64,000 nucleotides of DNA from Paenibacillus sp. PastM-3 (GTDB lineage: Bacteria; Bacillota; Bacilli; Paenibacillales; Paenibacillaceae), in assembly GCF_029893965.1 (NCBI RefSeq), contig NZ_JARXXP010000004.1:248001-312000 (forward strand). The letters are read 5' to 3'. The notes beneath the pieces were generated by a model. That model made no database searches, was not told the origin of the DNA, and was given only the letters and a program-made list of their open reading frames with translations. A program made the position numbers and the translations under genes. Numbering within the stretch: the stretch's first letter is position 1; every line of letters starts with the position of its first letter. Below, piece by piece: positions 43,457 to 52,672 of the stretch.

Positions 43457-44368
43457 ATGAAATCAACGGTAATCAAAACGACAGGTTTAAGAAAGGTGTA
43501 CCGCGGCCGGGCTGCGGTCGAGCATCTGGAGCTGAATATCGGCCGGGGGGAAATCTACGGCTTCCTCGGACCGAATGGAGCAGGTAAAACAACAACCATC
43601 CGTATGCTGCTGGGTCTGATCAAGCCAACCTCCGGGCGGATTGAAATTTTCGGCCAGGAGCTGCGGAAGCATAAGCTGCAAATACTGCGCCAGGTGGGCT
43701 CGCTTGTGGAGTCGCCGTCATACTACGGGCATCTGAATGCCGTGGACAATCTGGAGGCGATCCGCCGGATTCTGGATGCTCCCAAGTCCCGGATTGCCGA
43801 GGTGCTTGATATTGTCTCCCTGACCGGTGAAGAGAAGCGTCCGGTTAAGGGGTTTTCGCTGGGCATGAAGCAGCGTCTGGGGATTGCTGCCGCTCTGCTG
43901 GGCAGCCCTGAGCTGCTAATTCTGGATGAGCCGACGAACGGCCTTGACCCTTCCGGAATACAGGAGATCCGCTCGCTGATCAAGCGGCTGCCGGCAGAGC
44001 ATGGAATTACGGTGCTCGTCTCAAGCCATCTGCTTGGTGAGATCGAGCAAATGGCCGATACCGTAGGCATTATCCGCCAGGGCAGCATGGTCTATCAGGA
44101 TACGATTGCCCATCTGCAAGAGCAGGCTGCAGGTGATCTCCGGCTTGCGGTATCCGAACCGGAGGCTGCACTGGAACTGGCCAAGCGGCGGGGCTGCGGC
44201 GGGTCGCTGCAGGAGAGCCGGGTTATTCTGCCCCGCATGAGTGATGCCCGCGTGGCACTGCTGATCAAGGAGCTGGTAGAGAACGGGCATGCGGTCTACC
44301 GGGTAGAGGAACGCCGGCAGTCTCTGGAACAATTCTTCCTGCAGGTTGTTGAGGGGGGAGTCTCATGA
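43457..44368 (+). CDS. BcrA/LanF-type ABC ATPase (peptide immunity)
   Basis: 303 residues: Walker A GPNGAGKTT, Q-loop LVESPSYY, signature FSLGMKQRL, Walker B LLILDEPTNGLDP, H-loop SSHLLGE, and a C-terminal extension that closes with RQSLEQFFL. This is the group that drives lantibiotic and bacitracin self-protection transporters. ATG 43457 follows GAGGTGA. It overlaps the first permease by 4 bp. The target compound is unknown. Confidence 0.9.
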   Translation: MKSTVIKTTGLRKVYRGRAAVEHLELNIGRGEIYGFLGPNGAGKTTTIRMLLGLIKPTSGRIEIFGQELRKHKLQILRQVGSLVESPSYYGHLNAVDNLEAIRRILDAPKSRIAEVLDIVSLTGEEKRPVKGFSLGMKQRLGIAAALLGSPELLILDEPTNGLDPSGIQEIRSLIKRLPAEHGITVLVSSHLLGEIEQMADTVGIIRQGSMVYQDTIAHLQEQAAGDLRLAVSEPEAALELAKRRGCGGSLQESRVILPRMSDARVALLIKELVENGHAVYRVEERRQSLEQFFLQVVEGGVS

Positions 44369-45081
44369 TGTGGCGGGCACTGTCGGCGGACTGGCTCAAA
44401 ATACGAGGCAAAGGCCTGTGGTTCCTTGTTTTTCTTGGACCGCTCGGTCTTACTGCGATGCAGGGGCTGAACTTTGGCATCCGTTATGATTATCTGAAAG
44501 AGCAGTACCAGTCAGATCTATGGGGCGGACTGCTCAGCAATGTTGCCGGCTTCGTACCGATTGCCCTCTATCTGGGCGGAACGCTGATCTGTTCCCTGAT
44601 CGCAAATGTAGAGCATCAGATGAGCTCGTGGAAACAGCTGCTGGCCCTCCCGGTTTCACGCACCTCCGTATTCATGGCCAAGCTGCTGCTCTGCCTGCTG
44701 CTGCTGGCCTGCTCCTGTCTGCTGCTGTCCGCCGGGACTCTGGGACTGGGGCTGATCCTTGGCTTCGGCTCCCGGCCGGTACCTTATGCCGATATCCTGC
44801 GGCTTGGTTTTGCTTCTTATGCCGGTGCGCTGCCGGTCATTGCACTCCAGCTGTGGCTCTCCCTCTCCAGCCGCAATCAGACCTTTCCGGTAGCTGTCGG
44901 GATTACGCTGTCGCTGCTCAGCATCTTCTCCATGTATCTGTCTGAATGGATGCCGCTGACCTGGCCTGCCCTTGCCTGGGAGGCAGAGTCACCCTGGCTG
45001 TTCATCACGTCCGGCCTGCTGCTTGGCCTGCTGGTGATCCTTCCGGGAGCGCTTCACTTCGCCCGAAAGGATGTGGACTAA
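44365..45081 (+). CDS. ABC-2-type permease, first of two (LanE/BcrB-like)
   Basis: 238 residues, six TM helices. The N-terminal MWRALSADWLKIRGKGLWFLVFLGP and the WKQLLALPVSRTSVFMAKLLL motif are typical of lantibiotic-immunity ABC-2 permeases. ATGA overlap with the ATPase and an overlap with the next permease indicate tight translational coupling. Confidence 0.88.
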   Translation: MMWRALSADWLKIRGKGLWFLVFLGPLGLTAMQGLNFGIRYDYLKEQYQSDLWGGLLSNVAGFVPIALYLGGTLICSLIANVEHQMSSWKQLLALPVSRTSVFMAKLLLCLLLLACSCLLLSAGTLGLGLILGFGSRPVPYADILRLGFASYAGALPVIALQLWLSLSSRNQTFPVAVGITLSLLSIFSMYLSEWMPLTWPALAWEAESPWLFITSGLLLGLLVILPGALHFARKDVD

Positions 45082-45823
45082 GATGCGGAGATTCTGGAGA
45101 ATTCTCTCGGCGGAGAGAATGAAGCTGTCGAGGTCCTTTATCTGGCCGCTGGTGGTCATCAGCCCGGTCATTGCATTGCCGGTGGGTGCGCTGGCCAATG
45201 TGCAGCAGGAAGGAGAACCCTTATCCTGGCAGGTGCTGCTGAATGTCATGTCCCTGATGCATGCCTTATTGTTCCTTCCTGTGCTCACAGGGCTCCTTGC
45301 AGCGCTCATCTGCCGCGCCGAACACAGCGACGGCGGCTGGAAGCTGATGCTAGCGCTTCCTGTAACACGCACATCAGTATACCTTGCCAAGTTTACTGTG
45401 ATCATGGTGCTGCTGGCCTGTGTCCAGCTGGTCTTTCTTGCGGCCCTGCTGGGCATGGGTCTGTACCGCGGGGCTGAAGGGCCTGTACCCTGGCCGCTGT
45501 TCCTCTCAAGCATAGCGGGGGGCTGGTTCGCCTGTCTGCCGCTTGCTGCGCTGCAGCTGGGTGTGTCCCAGGGCTGGAGCAGCTTCGGCGCACCGCTGGC
45601 GCTCAATGTAAGCCTGACCATCCCCAATATGCTGATCGTCAACTCGGCTACGTACGGGCCTTATTATCCGTGGGCCCAGCCGCTGCTTGCCATGTCGCCC
45701 TTTGGAGGGGAAAAGTTCGGGGCATTCCATCTGCCGGCACAGACGCTGATGCTTGTGGTATCCGCCAGCCTGATTGTGTTCCTGGCTGCCGGTCTGCTGG
45801 CGTTCCGGCGCAAGGCGGTGTAG
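45071..45823 (+). CDS. ABC-2-type permease, second of two (LanG-like)
   Basis: 250 residues, six TM helices. WKLMLALPVTRTSVYLAKF matches the motif of the first permease, so the two are paralogous subunits of one heterodimeric channel. The start at ATG 45071 lies inside the previous gene; in-frame ATG 45083 is an equally good choice. Last gene of the module. Confidence 0.87.
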   Translation: MWTKMRRFWRILSAERMKLSRSFIWPLVVISPVIALPVGALANVQQEGEPLSWQVLLNVMSLMHALLFLPVLTGLLAALICRAEHSDGGWKLMLALPVTRTSVYLAKFTVIMVLLACVQLVFLAALLGMGLYRGAEGPVPWPLFLSSIAGGWFACLPLAALQLGVSQGWSSFGAPLALNVSLTIPNMLIVNSATYGPYYPWAQPLLAMSPFGGEKFGAFHLPAQTLMLVVSASLIVFLAAGLLAFRRKAV

Positions 45824-45896
45824 GACGGCTTAACCGCCCGGCACCTGTGAATGGTCTCCCGTACCCTTTTCCGGTCACGCTCTGCGGTCAGATCAA

Positions 45897-45925
45897 TGGA
45901 CATTGTCCGAAGTTTTTTTTATAAT
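45897..45925 (+). promoter_or_regulatory. Promoter of the ArsR/SmtB regulator gene
   Basis: TGGACA (45897-45902), 17 bp, perfect TATAAT (45920-45925). The -35 overlaps a perfect 11-bp palindrome, GGACATTGTCC (45898-45908). No SmtB-type repeat of the kind found before czcD and cadA is present here. Confidence 0.65.
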
Positions 45926-45990
45926 TAATCGTAGAGAATCTTATTAATGACCGGTGCGACCGGGGAAAGCTTAATTAGGAGGGCGGAAGC

Positions 45991-46356
45991 ATGGAGCCGG
46001 CAGCACTTGAAGAATGCGATAACACCTGCAGCGGTTCGGAGCTGGGGCCGGAGACAGCGGCGCTCATTCTGCCTGACCGGGGAACTACGGACAAAATGGC
46101 CGAGATGTTCAAGGCGCTGGGCGATCCGACAAGAGTGCGGATGATTTACGCTTTATCGCAGAGAGAGCTGTGCGTGCACGATCTGTCCACTATCCTTGAT
46201 ATGGGGCAGTCGGCGGTATCCCATCAGCTCCGCTACTTGCGGAATCTGCGGATTGTGAAGCGCCGCAAAGAAGGCAAAACCGTATATTATTCGCTGAACG
46301 ACGCGCATGTTGAGCAGATTTTCCTGCAGACACATGAGCATATCCGGCACGAATAG
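45991..46356 (+). CDS. ArsR/SmtB-family metal-responsive repressor (CadC/CzrA-like)
   Basis: 121 residues. A Cys-containing N-terminal arm (ALEECDNTCSG) precedes a winged helix: MFKALGDPTRVRMIYAL, ELCVHDLSTIL (metal-site alpha-3 region) and the recognition helix MGQSAVSHQLRYLRNLRIVKRR, then YYSLNDAHVEQIF. The extra Cys in the arm and ELCVHDL resemble CadC, which senses Cd/Pb/Zn. The C-terminal DxH-type residues (NDAHVEQ, THEHIRHE) fit a Zn site as well. Its likely targets are the matching operators before czcD and cadA. Confidence 0.9.
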   Translation: MEPAALEECDNTCSGSELGPETAALILPDRGTTDKMAEMFKALGDPTRVRMIYALSQRELCVHDLSTILDMGQSAVSHQLRYLRNLRIVKRRKEGKTVYYSLNDAHVEQIFLQTHEHIRHE

Positions 46357-46370
46357 ATCAGGCACACAAG

Positions 46371-46412
46371 AAACCGTCCATAGGGCCAGTAGCCCCGGGG
46401 ACGGTTTTTTTT
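46371..46412. terminator. Terminator after the ArsR/SmtB gene
   Basis: AAACCGTCC/GGACGGTTT with a GC-rich loop and a T8 run. Confidence 0.85.
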
Positions 46413-46478
46413 GCAGCGTTCAAATATCAGGATGGCTGAAAAAAACATGTGTATGGCTGCTCCGGGCTTTGGCCGGGG

Positions 46479-47555
46479 TCACACCTTTAACTCACCGTGC
46501 TCCATAGCAGAATTCTCGACCTGCAGTGTAACGTGACGGATGCCAAAATCCTGCTCTATAAGCCGGACGGCCTGCTGCAAAATAGCCTGATGACTGGCGT
46601 TATCCCTGATCAGCAGGTGTCCGCTAAGCGCATCCAGACCGGAGGTGATGCTCCAGATATGGAGATCATGGACATCCAACACACCGTCGATGCCAAGGAG
46701 CGCGGTACTGACAGCTCCGGAGTCCACGGAAGGGGGAGCCCCCTCCATCAGAATGTGAAAGGCCTGCTTCACCACACCCCATGCGCTCCGCAGAATCAGC
46801 AGCGCCACAACTACACTGATGATCGGGTCAGCCAGGTACCAGGAGAAGAGCGACATAACCAGCCCGGCCAGCAGTGCGCCGACAGAGCCGAGGGCATCAC
46901 TGACGATATGCAGATAGGCGCTGCGGATGTTGATGTTATCATGGCCGCTGCTCTTGCGCAGCAGCGACCAGGCGCTTGCAAGGTTAGCCAAAAGTCCAAC
47001 GGCAGCGATGATCATCATGGTACCGCTGGCTACTTCAGGAGGGGAACCGAAGCGCTTGAACGCTTCCCACATAATAATGCCGGCGATCACAAACAAAGTC
47101 ACTCCGTTAAACAGGGCGGCCATAATTTCAAAGCGGTGAAACCCGTAAGTATTTTTGGCAGAGGCCGGCCTGACGGCAAATATCATGGCGACCAGGCTTA
47201 AAGCAAGTGACGCCGTATCACTGAGCATATGCCCGGAGTCTGAGAGCAGCGCCAGGCTGTCCGTGACCAGTCCCCCGAAAAATTCGAGCAGCATGATTCC
47301 GCCGGTAATAATCAAGGCAATCAGCAGACCCTTCCGGTCAGCCGGGGCATGGGAATGGCCATGTCCGTAAGCGTGGTCATGATTATGCCCTGTGTGACTG
47401 TGTTTGTGAGCGTGACCGTTGTCTATGTAGCCGTGCTGATGAGAGTGATTATGGTTCATATCCTGGTGCTCGTCAGTGTGGTTATGACCCGTGTGGTTTG
47501 TATGGAACGATTGTTCATTAGCCTTATCGTTGCCTGAGCGGCGATGCTGATTCAT
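46479..47555 (-). CDS. czcD: CzcD-type cation diffusion facilitator
   Basis: 358 residues. A very His-rich N-terminus (about 15-75, repeated HxH) precedes six TM helices. Metal-site motifs are LLSDSGHMLSDTASL (TM2) and HIVSDALGSVGAL (TM5); the C-terminal cytoplasmic domain has DVHDLHIWSIT and DFGIRHVTLQVE. It exports Zn2+, Cd2+ or Co2+ by proton antiport. It is divergent from cadA, and each gene has an SmtB/CadC-type operator. AGGAAGGGG precedes the ATG. Confidence 0.94.
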   Translation of the reverse strand: MNQHRRSGNDKANEQSFHTNHTGHNHTDEHQDMNHNHSHQHGYIDNGHAHKHSHTGHNHDHAYGHGHSHAPADRKGLLIALIITGGIMLLEFFGGLVTDSLALLSDSGHMLSDTASLALSLVAMIFAVRPASAKNTYGFHRFEIMAALFNGVTLFVIAGIIMWEAFKRFGSPPEVASGTMMIIAAVGLLANLASAWSLLRKSSGHDNINIRSAYLHIVSDALGSVGALLAGLVMSLFSWYLADPIISVVVALLILRSAWGVVKQAFHILMEGAPPSVDSGAVSTALLGIDGVLDVHDLHIWSITSGLDALSGHLLIRDNASHQAILQQAVRLIEQDFGIRHVTLQVENSAMEHGELKV

Positions 47556-47573
47556 AAATAAGCCCCTTCCTAA

Positions 47574-47603
47574 TTAACATATGAATGATTGCTCATATGT
47601 TAA
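47574..47603. promoter_or_regulatory. SmtB/CadC-type operator before czcD
   Basis: Perfect 11-bp arms TTAACATATGA and TCATATGTTAA around an 8-nt centre, the layout of ArsR/SmtB sites. It lies about 20 bp upstream of the czcD start. Confidence 0.85.
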
Positions 47604-47681
47604 TATTATCCCTGCAGAGGTAAAATTACAAGCGGCCGTACCTGTTTTTTTCTTAATGATTCACAGAGGTTGCTGACCAAG

Positions 47682-47869
47682 CTAAGTGGAAATTTAGCAT
47701 CTATTTCTTAGGCCGGCTGCCGGAAAGAGGATACTAAGTGGAAAAACGCTATTTAATTTATGCTTTTTGACCGACTTTGGGTTTACAGCCTGAAATAAGT
47801 GTGGATTTTCCAACTAATGATCGGAATGGATGGGAAATCATAAAAATAGATTGCAAAAATCCAATTCAT
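47682..47869. repeat. Dispersed intergenic repeat, copy B (four hairpin-like units)
   Basis: Units start at 47682, 47734, 47795 and 47846 (spacings 52, 61, 51, the same as copy A near 35.1 kb). Unit 2 (CTAAGTGGAAAAACGCTATT...) is nearly identical to unit 2 of copy A, the others are more diverged. The inter-unit sequences are only loosely similar. It fills most of the czcD-cadA intergenic region. Confidence 0.7.
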
Positions 47870-47991
47870 TACCCGGCAGTCAGAGTCAAGGCAACGGAGC
47901 AGGCACTATCCTGCAGCATCTAAAATAAGGGGCAAACTATGCAGTTTCTGCATTGACACTGTAAGTTTTAGGAGAATATAATGTGTTTAAG

Positions 47992-48017
47992 TTAACATAT
48001 GAACAAATACTCATATA
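47992..48017. promoter_or_regulatory. SmtB/CadC-type operator before cadA
   Basis: TTAACATATGA, 8 nt, then TCATATATTG: the same left arm and spacing as the czcD site, with a slightly degenerate right arm. It lies about 30 bp upstream of the cadA start. Confidence 0.82.
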
Positions 48018-48044
48018 TTGTTTTATCCAAGGGAGATGAGTCAT

Positions 48045-50372
48045 TTGAGTACGGCAGACGGTTTGGTAAAACGCCAGTGGATGCTTGACGGGCTGGATTG
48101 TGCGAATTGTGCGATGAAAATTGAGAATAAGGTCAGTAAAATTGAAGGTGTCTCTTCCTGCTCTGTCAATTTCGCCATGAAGACGATGACTGTGGAAAGT
48201 GCTGCTGATCAGGCGGACAGCATATCCGAGCAGGCCCGGCTGACGGTGACGAGCCTCGAGCCGCATGTAAAGGTGCGGGAACTGAAGGCCGGAAGCGTCC
48301 GAGGGAAGACGCAGCCCGGAGCGGCCCGGGCCGTCCATGCCCGTGTGGACGGAGACTCAGGCCATAACGGGCATGTCCACGGGCACGCCCACGGCGACGC
48401 TGCCGCCCACGGCCACGGGCACGTCCACAGCGACGGTGCCGCCCACGGCCACGGGCACGTCCACAGCGACGGTGCCGCCCACAGTGATGCTGCCCATGGC
48501 CACAGCCATGATCACGGTGCTGGAGATACCCGGCGCATCGTGCTGAGGCTTGCCGGAGGCGGCATTCTGGCCGCTGCCGCCATGCTGCTGCCGCTCAGCG
48601 GCATTCCGGAGCTGCTGCTGTTTCTGGCCGCATACCTGATTGTCGGCGGCGAGGTCGTGCTGTCAGCAGCCCGCAATATTATCCGCGGCCAGGTGTTTGA
48701 CGAGAACTTCCTGATGGCGCTGGCGACAATCGGGGCTTTTGCCATCGGCGAATACCCGGAGGGCGTGGCTGTCATGCTCTTTTACCAGGTGGGCGAGCTG
48801 TTTCAGGGGATGGCCGTGAACCGCTCCCGCAGGTCTATTACTGCGCTGATGGATATCCGTCCCGAATTCGCTTATCTGAAGGACGGCAGCGGGCTGCGGC
48901 GGGTGCCGCCGGAGGAGGTGGAGATCGGGGATATCATTGTCGTGAAGCCGGGTGAGAAGGTGCCGCTCGACGGAACCATTCTGGAAGGCAGTGCGATGAT
49001 GGATACCTCTGCACTTACCGGCGAATCGGTACCGCGTTCAGCTGAGCCGGGCAGCCAGGTGCTGAGCGGCTTCATTAATCGAAACGGCGTAATTACCGTA
49101 GAGGTTACCCAGACTTTCGGGGAATCGGCAGTATCCAAAATTCTCGAGCTGGTGCAGAATGCAGCCGGCAACAAGGCCAAGACGGAGAATTTCATCACCA
49201 AATTCGCCCGGGCTTATACGCCGCTCGTTGTCATTACAGCACTGCTGCTGGCTGTTGTTCCTCCGCTGGTGATCAGCGGAGCCACCTTTTCGGACTGGAT
49301 ATACCGTGCTTTGGTCTTCCTGGTCATTTCCTGCCCGTGCGCACTGGTCGTCTCGATCCCGCTTGGCTTCTTCGGCGGAATCGGTGCCGCTTCGCGCAGC
49401 GGAATCCTGGTCAAGGGCAGCAATTATCTTGAAGCGCTGAACGATGCCAAGATTGTTGTCTTCGACAAAACCGGCACACTGACCAAAGGGCAGTTTACTG
49501 TAACGGGAATCTATCCTGCCGAAGGCTTTACAAACGAAGAGCTGCTGCGGACGGCTGCATATGCCGAGAGCCATTCCAGCCATCCGATTGCCGAATCGGT
49601 CCGTGCCGCTTACGGCCAGACAATCGACATGGATCTAGCGGAGAATTACGATGAGATCTCAGGACACGGGATTTCCGTTACAGTAGAGGGCAGGGCTGTA
49701 CTCGCCGGAAACGTCAGGCTGATGGAGCGCGAAGGAATTACAGCGAATGTGCCTGTGCAGAACGGAACGGTCGTTCATCTGGCAGTGGACCGGCGGTATG
49801 CCGGACATCTGATTATCGCCGATGAGGTGAAGGAGGACTCGCTTCAGGCGGTCAAAGCGCTTAAAGCGCTCGGTATCCGTAAAACGGTAATGCTTACCGG
49901 TGACACCAGAGCGGTTGCTGAGGCTGTCGGAGCACAGCTTGGGATTGATGAGATTCATGCCGGCCTGCTGCCGCAGCATAAGGTGGAGGCGATTGAGCGT
50001 CTGGAGCAGGAGAAGGGCAAGCGGGAGAACATTATTTTTGTCGGCGACGGCATTAATGATACCCCTGTACTGGCTCGGGCTGATGTCGGAATGGCGATGG
50101 GCGGGCTCGGCTCGGATGCAGCCATTGAAGCGGCGGATATTGTGATCATGACGGATGAACCGTCGAAAATTGCCGCGGCAATCGGAATTGCCAAGCGTAC
50201 ACGGCGTATTGTCTGGCAGAATATTATTTTTGCCCTGGCCGTCAAAGGATTGTTTCTCCTCCTGGGCGCATTCGGAATCGCCACGATGTGGGAGGCGGTA
50301 TTCTCGGATGTAGGCGTTACTGTACTGGCGGTGCTCAACAGCGTCCGTGCCCTGCAGATGCCCAAAGAATAG
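48045..50372 (+). CDS. cadA: CadA/ZntA-type Zn/Cd/Pb-exporting P1B ATPase
   Basis: About 775 residues. An N-terminal metal-binding domain has GLDCANCAMKIE. A long His/Asp/Ala-rich stretch (about 105-165) contains tandem units built from GHGHVHSDGAA. The membrane part carries ISCPCALVVSIPLG (CPC site), the actuator LTGES, phosphorylation site FDKTGTLTKG, SSHPIAE and hinge GDGINDTPVLA. Near TM8 the sequence LFLLLGAFGIATMWEAVFSDVGVTVL fits the Zn/Cd subgroup. TTG 48045 is the best start, with GGGAG 9 bp upstream. Confidence 0.95.
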   Translation: MSTADGLVKRQWMLDGLDCANCAMKIENKVSKIEGVSSCSVNFAMKTMTVESAADQADSISEQARLTVTSLEPHVKVRELKAGSVRGKTQPGAARAVHARVDGDSGHNGHVHGHAHGDAAAHGHGHVHSDGAAHGHGHVHSDGAAHSDAAHGHSHDHGAGDTRRIVLRLAGGGILAAAAMLLPLSGIPELLLFLAAYLIVGGEVVLSAARNIIRGQVFDENFLMALATIGAFAIGEYPEGVAVMLFYQVGELFQGMAVNRSRRSITALMDIRPEFAYLKDGSGLRRVPPEEVEIGDIIVVKPGEKVPLDGTILEGSAMMDTSALTGESVPRSAEPGSQVLSGFINRNGVITVEVTQTFGESAVSKILELVQNAAGNKAKTENFITKFARAYTPLVVITALLLAVVPPLVISGATFSDWIYRALVFLVISCPCALVVSIPLGFFGGIGAASRSGILVKGSNYLEALNDAKIVVFDKTGTLTKGQFTVTGIYPAEGFTNEELLRTAAYAESHSSHPIAESVRAAYGQTIDMDLAENYDEISGHGISVTVEGRAVLAGNVRLMEREGITANVPVQNGTVVHLAVDRRYAGHLIIADEVKEDSLQAVKALKALGIRKTVMLTGDTRAVAEAVGAQLGIDEIHAGLLPQHKVEAIERLEQEKGKRENIIFVGDGINDTPVLARADVGMAMGGLGSDAAIEAADIVIMTDEPSKIAAAIGIAKRTRRIVWQNIIFALAVKGLFLLLGAFGIATMWEAVFSDVGVTVLAVLNSVRALQMPKE
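48402..48473 (+). repeat. Two perfect 36-bp tandem repeats in the His-rich region of cadA
   Basis: Two identical 36-bp units encode AAHGHGHVHSDG, with partial copies on both sides. Such repeats can expand or contract by slippage, changing the number of metal-binding His residues. Confidence 0.85.
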
Positions 50373-50409
50373 TCATAATTTTACGAATGAAATCAGATGA
50401 ATAAATATG

Positions 50410-50460
50410 AAAAATAAGCCTGTTTAGATTCCATTATGTGGGACTAAAGGCTTATTTTTT
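50410..50460 (+). terminator. Terminator after cadA
   Basis: AAAAATAAGCCT/AGGCTTATTTTT with an inner TAGATTCC...GGGACTA extension and a T6 run. Confidence 0.8.
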
Positions 50461-50558
50461 ATGTGATATATAATGGAAATTGTCTGTTCTTGCCGATATA
50501 ACAGTATAGATTTACAGCAAATGGAAGCTGCTAACTAATACTGCTGGGAGGACTAAAG

Positions 50559-52589
50559 GTGGAAAAAGAAGTGAAGCTTTGGACAAAGCTGAAAATGAAA
50601 GCAAAAACACGCAAAACGGCCTCGATGCAAAGAAAATGGTCCCTGATTATTTTGGCCATATCGATTATACCGTTACTCGGATCTACCCTCTTTTTTACAA
50701 CCTACTTCAGTAAAGTGACCAAGGAAGACAGTGAAGCAATCGCGGAAACGATCCTGGATATGAATGCCTCACGGCTTAACGAATGGTTAATGTCCAAAAC
50801 CTCAGCTGTACAGGCGCTGGTCGCCCTGCATCCTGAATTTGATACTTCAAAGCCGGAGACGATTTTCCCGGCGATCAAGGTGCTTGAGGAAAGCGACATG
50901 CAGTCTGAAGGCTATAGTGTTATTAATAAAGACGGTCTGTTGACCAATATGCTGGGCTTAACGGCGGAGATGGGAACAGCGGATTACTTTTTGAAGGCAA
51001 AAGAGACGATGCAGCCGGCTGTGGCGGATATGACCTTTCTGGAGCCCCTGAGCAAGTATGTTATATCGGTGATCGTCCCGTTTGCCGGGGCGGATAAGCA
51101 GTTTGCCGGAGCCATTGCCTTCTCGGTTACTCCCGAGGTGATGATGGAGATGAGCAAGGATATCAAAGTCGCAGAAAGCGGCTACGGATATGTTGTCTCG
51201 GGTGACGGGACTTATTATGCCCATTATGATACACAGCGGGTCGGAAAAAACATCGCCGATTTCGCCGGCAGCAAGGAAATGAAGGCGGCAACCGAAAAGA
51301 TTCTGGGCGGGGAGAGCGGCTCGGAAACCTATAAAGGTGAGGATGGCAAGGAGATCATTACGTATTACGAGGCAGTGCCGGGTACGAACTGGAAGCTGAT
51401 GATCAATGTACCGGAAAACGAAATCTATGCAAAAGTGATCTCGGCACAGACCGTTGCAGGCATTTTTCTGATCATTGTTATCCTGGTGGTGGTGTTCCTG
51501 GCCCTCTACATGACGAGACTGATGGTTAAACCGGTGTCTGCCGTATCCAAAGTGGTTAAACGGGTTGCAGAGGGGCATTTAAGCGAACGGGTGCCTGTAA
51601 CCTCAAAAGATGAAATCGGCCAGATGAGCAAGGGCATTAATGATATGATCGAAGCTTTATCCGGTATTGTCGGGATGATTGATGCAGCAGTGGCTGAGGT
51701 GGCCATTTCGGCCAAGGGCCTGCTAGGATATGCCAATGAGTCGTCCAATACCTCGGCGGAGATTGCCGAAGTCATCAAGGAAGTGGCCCATGGAATGGAA
51801 GAGCAGTTCAAGGGATCGGAGCAGTCAGCCCGGGCGACGGAAGAAATGGCGATCGGCCTTCAGCGGATTGCGGAATCTTCGGTCAATGTATCCGACCAGG
51901 CGGAAAGTGTGAATAAGGAAGTAGAGAACGGGTATCTTGGAATCCAGTCTACGCTGGAGCAGATGAAGGTAATCAGCACGACAGCCGGACAGACTTCAGA
52001 ACTGATCGCAACGCTTACACAGCAATCCGAGCAAATTGGCCAGATTGTTGATGTCATCTCTGAAATTTCCAATCAGACCGGGCTGCTGTCCCTGAATGCA
52101 TCTATTGAGGCGGCCAGGGCGGGTGAACACGGGCGCGGCTTCGGGGTAGTGGCGAATGAAGTGAAGAAGCTGGCTGAGCGTACGAATACGTCCATTGTGC
52201 ATATTGTTGAGCTGATCCGGCAAATTCAGACCTCGACGGCAAATGCCGCTGCGTCCATGGAGAAGAGTATTGCTGAAATCGGCGACGGTATGGATAAAAT
52301 GAACCATGTAGGCGCGGCCTTTGAGCATATCCGGTCCTCCATGCGTGAAGTTTCCAACCAGATTCAGGATGTCTCGGCTATCAATGAAGAGATGTCTGCC
52401 GGGACAGAGGAAATTACGGCATCCGTCTCGGATATGCTGACGATTGCCAAAGCATCGGCGGAGAATGCCGAGCTGGTTGCCGAGGCTTCTGTAGAGCAGA
52501 AAGATCTGATGGGTAAGGTTGTGTCTGAGGCTGAAGCCCTCACCGCCATGATGGCTGAGCTGAAGGAAGAAGTCGGCCGTTACCGTTAA
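50559..52589 (+). CDS. Methyl-accepting chemotaxis protein with dCache sensor
   Basis: 676 residues. TM1 (about 26-46), a periplasmic-type dCache domain (about 50-290, with [18 protein letters not shown] in its second lobe), TM2 (about 297-319), HAMP ([25 protein letters not shown]) and a long signalling coiled coil whose hairpin tip includes [40 protein letters not shown] in consecutive parts. GTG 50559 follows GGGAGGA by 6 bp. The ligand is unknown; dCache domains usually bind amino acids or carboxylates. Confidence 0.95.
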   Translation: MEKEVKLWTKLKMKAKTRKTASMQRKWSLIILAISIIPLLGSTLFFTTYFSKVTKEDSEAIAETILDMNASRLNEWLMSKTSAVQALVALHPEFDTSKPETIFPAIKVLEESDMQSEGYSVINKDGLLTNMLGLTAEMGTADYFLKAKETMQPAVADMTFLEPLSKYVISVIVPFAGADKQFAGAIAFSVTPEVMMEMSKDIKVAESGYGYVVSGDGTYYAHYDTQRVGKNIADFAGSKEMKAATEKILGGESGSETYKGEDGKEIITYYEAVPGTNWKLMINVPENEIYAKVISAQTVAGIFLIIVILVVVFLALYMTRLMVKPVSAVSKVVKRVAEGHLSERVPVTSKDEIGQMSKGINDMIEALSGIVGMIDAAVAEVAISAKGLLGYANESSNTSAEIAEVIKEVAHGMEEQFKGSEQSARATEEMAIGLQRIAESSVNVSDQAESVNKEVENGYLGIQSTLEQMKVISTTAGQTSELIATLTQQSEQIGQIVDVISEISNQTGLLSLNASIEAARAGEHGRGFGVVANEVKKLAERTNTSIVHIVELIRQIQTSTANAAASMEKSIAEIGDGMDKMNHVGAAFEHIRSSMREVSNQIQDVSAINEEMSAGTEEITASVSDMLTIAKASAENAELVAEASVEQKDLMGKVVSEAEALTAMMAELKEEVGRYR

Positions 52590-52608
52590 GCTTTCAAATA
52601 TACAAATT

Positions 52609-52651
52609 AACCCCCTCCGCAAAGCGCGCAGCGCTAAGCATGAAGGGGGTT
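52609..52651. terminator. Bidirectional terminator between the chemoreceptor and ldh
   Basis: AACCCCCT/AGGGGGTT outer stem with a GC-rich (GCGCGC) interior, between converging genes. Confidence 0.75.
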
Positions 52652-52672
52652 CTTTGTATAGCGGAGCGGAGG

